From positions 119,870 to 183,869 of the forward strand of contig NZ_JAJFAT010000004.1 of assembly GCF_020711195.1 (NCBI RefSeq): DNA of 64,000 nt, written 5' to 3'. Of this stretch, positions 59,103-64,000 are shown in pieces. Source of the DNA: Halanaerobium polyolivorans (GTDB taxonomy: Bacteria; Bacillota; Halanaerobiia; Halanaerobiales; Halanaerobiaceae). Made by a program: the position numbers and the translations under genes. Under the pieces are notes generated by a model that made no database searches, was not told where the DNA came from, and saw only the letters and a program-made list of their open reading frames with translations. Position 1 is the first letter of the stretch; the number at the start of each line of letters is the position of its first letter.

Positions 59103-60359
59103 TTAACTTAAGTTTTCTAAGAGAAACTCTTCTGCTTTTCTTGACCAAAGACCATTATTAGCCTCTACTATTTGAGCTAACTCTGCAAAAAGAGGATTTT
59201 CTTCTCCCTTTTCTTTCAAATCACTAAGTGCTGTTAATTCCATTTCTATATCTGTATAAATCAATTTTTTGGCTCCAGGCAGATTTGGTAAGTCCAAAAT
59301 TACACCTTCTGCACTATCTAAACCACCGATATGAGTTATCATTTTAGCTGGATTTAAGCTGCCTTTTTCAAAAAGCTTTAAAGCATCTTTCATATCCTGA
59401 TCATTACTACCAGAAGATCCGGTAAAATGAGTTGCAGAATAATGAACATCATAAAAGTTAACTTCTGCTGAAAAATCCTTATCAGTTGGGCCGGCAAAAA
59501 AATGCAGACAGCCGTCCTGGGCCAGCAGCTGATCTCCTTGTTCTACCAGTTCTCTTACCGGTGCATAAACAAAGAGGTCATCAAAACCTTCCCCATCTGT
59601 CATTGCATTAAGTTCAGCTACAGTATCATCTAAATCATTAGGATTGACAAAATGAAGTTCAACTCCATTTGCAGCAGCATCTTCTTTGTGGAAAATTCTT
59701 TTTGCGCGATCTAATCTCTGCTGATTAACATCAGTTACCACAAGCAGAGATGGAGTTTTTTCAGCATGAACTGCATAATCAATTGCAGCTAAACCCATTG
59801 GACCTGCTGCACCAAAGAGGGCCATCTTACCATCCTCAACTATACCATGATCATGACCGTAATCTTTAGGATGAGTATGATATACAGTCTTATAGCCTGC
59901 AATCACACAGGCAACAGGTTCTGCTAAAGAGGCCTCAAAATAGCTTTCCCCATCATATTTAAGCAGATAACCTAATTCCATAACTTCTGGTGGAATAATC
60001 ACATATTGACTGTTACCACCAAAATACTGATAGGAATAACCAGCTGCATAAGAACTTCCCTCATATTCTAAAGCAGGCTGAACTGTAAACTTTTGTCCAG
60101 CTGAAAACTGATCCTGCCATTTTTCACCTACTTCTAAAATTTCACCAGCAAATTCATGACCGGTAATAGTAGGGTTTTCTGCTACATTATCAGGTACTCT
60201 TTTGTGATCAGCACCCTGGAGAGCAGTTTTATAAGTTGACATACAAACACTATTTGTGACTACTTTGGCCAGTATCTCGTCTTCTTTAATATCTGGCATT
60301 TCAAATTCTTCTAATCTCAAATCTTTTTTTCCATATAATCTAAGAGCTTTATTTTTCAT
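59103..60359 (-). CDS. Zinc-type dehydrogenase, L-sorbose-1-phosphate reductase-like
   Basis: A 418-residue MDR enzyme. Its opening (RLYGKKDLRLEEFEMPDI..DEILAKVVT) and the runs QGADHKRVPDNVA, GHEFAGEIL, LLVVTDVNQQRL and NFYDVHY track Klebsiella SorE closely. Catalytic zinc ligands would be Cys39, His68 and Glu69. SorE reduces sorbose-1-phosphate to glucitol-6-phosphate with NAD(P)H. In this cluster a related polyol- or ketose-phosphate is likely. It is last in the SDR-kinase-aldolase-dehydrogenase operon. Confidence 0.82.
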   Translation of the reverse strand: MKNKALRLYGKKDLRLEEFEMPDIKEDEILAKVVTNSVCMSTYKTALQGADHKRVPDNVAENPTITGHEFAGEILEVGEKWQDQFSAGQKFTVQPALEYEGSSYAAGYSYQYFGGNSQYVIIPPEVMELGYLLKYDGESYFEASLAEPVACVIAGYKTVYHTHPKDYGHDHGIVEDGKMALFGAAGPMGLAAIDYAVHAEKTPSLLVVTDVNQQRLDRAKRIFHKEDAAANGVELHFVNPNDLDDTVAELNAMTDGEGFDDLFVYAPVRELVEQGDQLLAQDGCLHFFAGPTDKDFSAEVNFYDVHYSATHFTGSSGSNDQDMKDALKLFEKGSLNPAKMITHIGGLDSAEGVILDLPNLPGAKKLIYTDIEMELTALSDLKEKGEENPLFAELAQIVEANNGLWSRKAEEFLLENLS

Positions 60360-60390
60360 TACTTATCATCTCCAGTCCTCTGCAGCTAGC

Positions 60391-61254
60391 TTATACTCTA
60401 TTATCAGCATAAAGCTGCTCTATTTTTTTGCCTACAACACTTTCTAAAGAATTCTTGATTGGGGCAAATAGTACATCAGGAGTTGGGTCTTCTCTATCTG
60501 CTGCCTCTGCTTTTTCTGCTGCTTCAAGCAGCCCCTTATACATGGCTATTCTGAGGTCAGCAAAAATATTTATTTTTGTAATACCATTTTTGATTGTTTC
60601 CTGGATTTGATCTAAGGGAGTTCCTGAGCCACCATGTAAAACAAGTGGGACATCAGTTGCAGTTCTAATTTCTTTTAAACGCTCTATATTTAAAACAGGT
60701 TCTGCTTCATATACTCCATGGGCTGTACCAATAGAAACTGCCAGGGCATCTACATTTGTTTCTTCAATAAATCTTTTAACATCAGAAGCTTTTGTAAGTT
60801 GTGAGTCACCCTCTTTAGTTCCATCTAAGTTCATTCCTCCAACATGGCCCAATTCAGCCTCAACTGAAACACCTCTTTGATGAGCATATTCCACAACTTC
60901 TCTGGTGTTTTTAACATTTTCTGCAAAAAGTAGTTGAGAACCATCATACATTACTGAGGTAAAACCCTTATCTATTGCTTTTTTAATAAAATCAAAGTCT
61001 TCAGCATGATCTAAATGAAGAACAATCGGGATATCATAACTAGGAGCAACTTTATTTATGAGTCCAGAAATATATTCAAAACCTCTTCCTTCTTCTAGGT
61101 CATGTCTTAAAGACATTAAAATTACCGGAGAATTCTTTGCCTCAGCTGTTTCTAAAATTGATCTAACCATAAAATCTTCTACACAATCAAAAGCAGGTAC
61201 TGCATAAGCATTTTTTTGAGCATCTCTTAGTACATAATTTAAATTTGTTAACAT
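60391..61254 (-). CDS. Class II ketose-bisphosphate (fructose/tagatose-type) aldolase
   Basis: About 287 residues with the zinc-site region VLHLDHAEDFDFIKKAIDKG, SVMYDGSQL, EAELGHVGG (catalytic Glu), IGTAHGVY, LHGGSGTP and GITKINIFADLR. This is the FbaA/GatY/KbaY group that splits ketose-1,6-bisphosphates, or ketose-1-phosphates, to DHAP and an aldehyde. The start is ATG 61254, behind AAGGAG. Directly downstream of the kinase, separated by a hairpin. Confidence 0.9.
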   Translation of the reverse strand: MLTNLNYVLRDAQKNAYAVPAFDCVEDFMVRSILETAEAKNSPVILMSLRHDLEEGRGFEYISGLINKVAPSYDIPIVLHLDHAEDFDFIKKAIDKGFTSVMYDGSQLLFAENVKNTREVVEYAHQRGVSVEAELGHVGGMNLDGTKEGDSQLTKASDVKRFIEETNVDALAVSIGTAHGVYEAEPVLNIERLKEIRTATDVPLVLHGGSGTPLDQIQETIKNGITKINIFADLRIAMYKGLLEAAEKAEAADREDPTPDVLFAPIKNSLESVVGKKIEQLYADNRV

Positions 61255-61277
61255 AATTACCAACTCCTTATAATTTT

Positions 61278-61316
61278 AACTCAGCCCCCTAATTTAGCTG
61301 GGCAGGAGGCCGAGTT
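61278..61316 (-). repeat. Intercistronic hairpin between kinase and aldolase genes
   Basis: Twelve-base-pair near-perfect stem (61278-61289 with 61305-61316) without a T run. It probably stabilises or processes the polycistronic mRNA rather than terminating it. Confidence 0.6.
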
Positions 61317-61328
61317 ATAGTTATATAA

Positions 61329-62870
61329 TTATTTTCTAGCTTCCATAATCTTATCTACTTTTGCTCTAATATCATAGTTGTCAGCAAATATTTCTTCTAG
61401 AGCAGGATGCATTTTCTTATATACTTTTTCATAGTAATCTTCATAAATCTCATTGATTTCTGGATCTGGCTCAATCTTATCTATTACCTCTAGTTTATCT
61501 TTAGCAACTTCATAGCTGTCAAAGATACCAACACCTCTACCGGCAATATAGGCAACTCCAACTTCTGCACTAACATTACCACCTATATAGATTACATTCA
61601 TATTTAAGGCATTAGCTAGGATTTCACGTAAAAGCTTACTTTTAGCCATTCCACCGGTAACTACCATATCATCACTAATCTCGGTTCCTGATTCTCTAAT
61701 ATATTTTAAACTATCTAAAAGGGCAAACGCCACTGCTTCTAGACCTGATCTAAAGAGCTGAGCTCTTGTATGGTCTGTTGATAGTCCAAGTACAACTCCT
61801 CTAGCTCTGGCATCCCAAACAGGTGATCTTTCACCAGCAAAATAGGGGAGGGTAATTAAACCATCTGCACCAGGATTAATTTTTGCTGCCTCTTCATTCA
61901 TCGTATCATAGGCACCATCTTCTACATCTTTCATAATTTCATCTCTCATCCACTTAAATACACCACCGGTAAAGGCTGGAGCAGCACTGGTTAAATACAT
62001 ATCTTTATAACCTACTGCAGGTGTTACCAGCATATTTTTAGCGAATTCATCTGATTCACCTAAGAAACCCCAAACTGCAGAAGTACCAAGAGCAACAACG
62101 TTTTCTCCTACTTCACTAATACCTGCTGCCATCATTGAAGCCATAGCATCTCCAGCTCCAGCAACAACAGGAATACCAGGCTCTAAACCGGTAGCTTCTT
62201 CAATTTCAGGTTGGGTATGACCAATTACCTGTTCACATTCAACCAACATCGGCATTTTTTCTATATCAAGACCTAATTTGTTGAACATTTCAGGATCCCA
62301 TCTCTTATTTCTAATATCAAAACCGATACCTGTACAACCAGCCTGGGTATAATCCATTGTAATTTCACCAGTTACCTTATAGGCTACATAATCTTTAACA
62401 TTTAAGAACTTATAGGCTTTTTTATAAATTTCAGGTTCTTTGTTTTTAAGCCAAAGTAGTTCTACTAAACCATAATAAGGGTCAACAGTGTTTGCACTGA
62501 GTTCAAATACTTTTTCTTCACCAATATTCTTTCTAATCCATTCATCTTCATCTGTACCTCTTCTGTCCAACCATAAAATTGCCGGATAAATTGCTTCACC
62601 TTTTTTGTTGATCGGTAAAACATCAGGTGTTAAACCACTAATAGATAAGCCCGCTAATTCTCCATTTTGTTCTTCAACCCATTCTGCTGCTTCTTTGGCT
62701 ACTTCACAAAAACTTTCCCAATATACGTCTGCTTCCTGCTCTGCCCAGCCAGGATTAGGGATATTGTAAGTGTGGGTAGTATAAGCTGACTTTACAAAAT
62801 CTCCTTCTTCTGTTAAAACTGCTGATCTTGCTCCAGATGTTCCAATGTCTACTCCTAATAAATACTTCAT
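61329..62870 (-). CDS. FGGY-family carbohydrate kinase (xylulokinase-like)
   Basis: A 513-residue kinase with the ATPase loop LLGVDIGTSGARSAVL, LWLDRRGTDEDEW, GAGDAMASMMAAGI and VTGGMAKSKLLREILAN. It phosphorylates a ketose or polyol. Sequence is nearest to XylB-like proteins, but FGGY specificity cannot be read from motifs. AGGAGG precedes the start. It is second in the operon, after the SDR gene, so it probably acts on that enzyme's product. Confidence 0.85.
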   Translation of the reverse strand: MKYLLGVDIGTSGARSAVLTEEGDFVKSAYTTHTYNIPNPGWAEQEADVYWESFCEVAKEAAEWVEEQNGELAGLSISGLTPDVLPINKKGEAIYPAILWLDRRGTDEDEWIRKNIGEEKVFELSANTVDPYYGLVELLWLKNKEPEIYKKAYKFLNVKDYVAYKVTGEITMDYTQAGCTGIGFDIRNKRWDPEMFNKLGLDIEKMPMLVECEQVIGHTQPEIEEATGLEPGIPVVAGAGDAMASMMAAGISEVGENVVALGTSAVWGFLGESDEFAKNMLVTPAVGYKDMYLTSAAPAFTGGVFKWMRDEIMKDVEDGAYDTMNEEAAKINPGADGLITLPYFAGERSPVWDARARGVVLGLSTDHTRAQLFRSGLEAVAFALLDSLKYIRESGTEISDDMVVTGGMAKSKLLREILANALNMNVIYIGGNVSAEVGVAYIAGRGVGIFDSYEVAKDKLEVIDKIEPDPEINEIYEDYYEKVYKKMHPALEEIFADNYDIRAKVDKIMEARK

Positions 62871-62950
62871 AAAAAATTCCTCCTAATTTAGATTTATGTT
62901 AATTGCTTAAAAAAAGCAAATTTTAAAGCTATTTTAAAAATTTTGACATA

Positions 62951-63718
62951 TTAACGCATCAACATCCCACCTGTTGCATCAAGAGTTGCTCCAGTTATAT
63001 AATCTGCTTTTTGAGAAAGCAGAAATACTGCAATATCTGCCATTTCTTCTGGTTTAGCAAATTCATTTTTAGGTATTCGAGCTAGATAATATTCTTCATC
63101 TTCTTTTAAGAGTGGTTTAACCATCTCGGTTTCAACTATTCCTAAGGCCATTCCATTTACATTAATCCCTTTATCAGCAACCTCTCTAGCTAGAGAAATG
63201 GTAAATGTCCACATTCCACCCTTTGAAGCTGCATAATGGGCATGACCTGTAGTTGAACCATGAAAAGCAGCCTGTGAATTAATATTTAAAATTTTTGCCT
63301 TTTTCTCATTTTCTAAAGCATGATTGACCAAAAACTTGCTGCAGATAAAAACAGCTGTTAAATTAACATCCAGAGTTTTCTGCCATTCTTTAAGACTAAT
63401 ATCTTTAACCCAATTTGTGGGAAAAAAAGCAGCATTATTAACCAGAAGGTCAAGTTCACCAAATCTTTCTACTGTTTTTTCCATTAATTTTAAAGCCTGA
63501 TCTGGATAAGCCAAATCTGCTTGAATTGCCAAACTTTCTCTTCCCATCTCTCTGATTTCTTCTACAACATCCAAAGCTTCTTCTGCACTGCTTCGGTAAT
63601 TAACCGCAACATCTGCCCCTGCCTCAGCTAATGCCAGAGCTATCGCCTTACCAACTCCACGTGAAGAACCAGTTACTAAAGCTTTTTTGCCTTTAATCCC
63701 CAAATAATCTTCTTCCAT
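62951..63718 (-). CDS. Short-chain dehydrogenase/reductase (polyol/sugar type)
   Basis: A 255-residue Rossmann enzyme with ALVTGSSRGVGKAIA (cofactor loop), NNAAF, a catalytic Ser (NINSQAAFHG), YAASK (Tyr/Lys) and the ending GATLDATGGM. It oxidises or reduces a sugar or polyol with NAD(P). The start is ATG 63718 behind AAGGAG; upstream codons overlap it. It heads the operon behind a leader with a strong hairpin and two copies of the proposed DeoR motif. Confidence 0.88.
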   Translation of the reverse strand: MEEDYLGIKGKKALVTGSSRGVGKAIALALAEAGADVAVNYRSSAEEALDVVEEIREMGRESLAIQADLAYPDQALKLMEKTVERFGELDLLVNNAAFFPTNWVKDISLKEWQKTLDVNLTAVFICSKFLVNHALENEKKAKILNINSQAAFHGSTTGHAHYAASKGGMWTFTISLAREVADKGINVNGMALGIVETEMVKPLLKEDEEYYLARIPKNEFAKPEEMADIAVFLLSQKADYITGATLDATGGMLMR

Positions 63719-63743
63719 AAACTCACTCTCCTTAATAGGTCTT

Positions 63744-63810
63744 AAAAAAAAACATAAAAACCCCACTTTAGAACAACAGAAAAATCTTCTATTGTCTAAA
63801 AGTGGGGTTT
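63744..63810 (-). terminator. Strong terminator hairpin in the leader of the SDR operon
   Basis: Long stem AAACCCCACTTTAGA with its complement (63758-63772 with 63795-63810, one bulged base) followed on the minus strand by nine T. It lies about 25 bp before the SDR ribosome site, with no gene between it and the window end. It is either a leader attenuator or the end of a gene beyond the window. Confidence 0.75.
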
Positions 63811-63833
63811 CTTTTCACAGACCCGTTAGATTG

Positions 63834-63844
63834 ATTTTGTTTTA
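63834..63844 (-). promoter_or_regulatory. Proposed DeoR-cluster motif, copy 1 upstream of the SDR operon
   Basis: Exact TAAAACAAAAT on the minus strand, identical to the copy inside the DeoR promoter (58199-58209). Confidence 0.45.
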
Positions 63845-63896
63845 ATTAATTAATTTAAAACTTAAAATAATATTTATCTATATTAATTATTTTGCT

Positions 63897-63907
63897 ATTT
63901 TGTTTTA
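63897..63907 (-). promoter_or_regulatory. Proposed DeoR-cluster motif, copy 2 upstream of the SDR operon
   Basis: Exact TAAAACAAAAT, 63 bp (six helical turns) from copy 1. It overlaps a weak TTAAAA-N17-TAATAT promoter-like pair. The rest of 63811-64000 is AT-rich and I see no gene in it. Confidence 0.45.
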
Positions 63908-64000
63908 ATAAGTAATTTTATTTGCTTGATTGTATAATGAACTTGAACTAATTAAAAAAATAATAAATAAAATGCCCATAGTGGACCAAACTGTAATATA

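Overview
The window is AT-rich and carries 63 protein genes (58 on the minus strand, one cut by the left edge), with no rRNA, tRNA, insertion sequence, CRISPR array or phage gene. The gene content fits a strictly anaerobic, fermentative, low-GC Firmicute with a two-membrane envelope, most like Halanaerobiales (Halanaerobium). The supporting genes are an outer-membrane efflux-type protein, [FeFe]-hydrogenase maturases, a tungsten aldehyde:ferredoxin oxidoreductase, an Mrp/Mbh-type Na+/H+ antiporter, TAXI-TRAP transport and Firmicute regulation (T-box, TPP riboswitches, AAGGAGG ribosome-binding sites). The taxonomic placement is inference.

Layout. 1-3.9 kb: efflux-protein fragment, cupin and a TetR regulator, linked by TGAATGA/TCATTCA operators; then an HD-GYP signalling gene, a protein of unknown family and a tiny secreted peptide with a structured leader. 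4-8.7 kb: fumarase and a three-gene 2-hydroxyacyl-CoA dehydratase activase-like set. 8.8-18.7 kb: IclR regulator, mannose-6-phosphate isomerase, two PfkB sugar kinases, an M48 protease, argGH behind an Arg T-box, a DUF1028 protein and an MBL hydrolase. 18.7-23.1 kb: tungsten-enzyme module (radical SAM maturase, Moco/Tuco-like riboswitch, AOR, MoaD-like, MoeB-like). 23.2-28.3 kb: thiamine salvage genes under two TPP riboswitches, with an unexpected methyltransferase. 28.3-37.3 kb: DUF2089/SHOCT-like pair, SLC13 and SulP anion transporters, hydE-hydG-TM1266 behind an unidentified terminator-linked leader RNA, and a MOT1-type molybdate/tungstate transporter. 37.5-44.6 kb: TAXI-TRAP operon, nuclease, alanine aminotransferase, M20 amidohydrolase. 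44.7-51.4 kb: eight-gene Mrp/Mbh-like antiporter operon behind an iron alcohol dehydrogenase. 51.5-54.4 kb: glycerophosphodiesterase and LTA synthase-like protein. 54.6-63.7 kb: a DeoR-linked sugar/polyol-phosphate cluster (DhaK, HAD phosphatase, glycerol-1-phosphate dehydrogenase, SorE-like dehydrogenase, class II aldolase, FGGY kinase, SDR).

How the parts fit. The tungsten module and the MOT1 transporter plausibly serve one oxidoreductase. HydE, HydG and TM1266 support the hydrogenase that disposes of fermentative electrons; HydF and the hydrogenase itself lie elsewhere. The thiamine genes can only salvage thiazole and pyrimidine because ThiC and ThiG are absent here. The last cluster looks like a complete but unassigned catabolic route: dehydrogenation, phosphorylation, aldol cleavage and triose processing. 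It shares an 11-base motif across its promoters that I propose as the DeoR operator.

The best candidates for something undescribed are the leader RNA ahead of TM1266-hydG-hydE (about 36000-36125), the DeoR sugar cluster with its shared motif, and the small peptide with its ribosome-site-sequestering leader (3657-3850).
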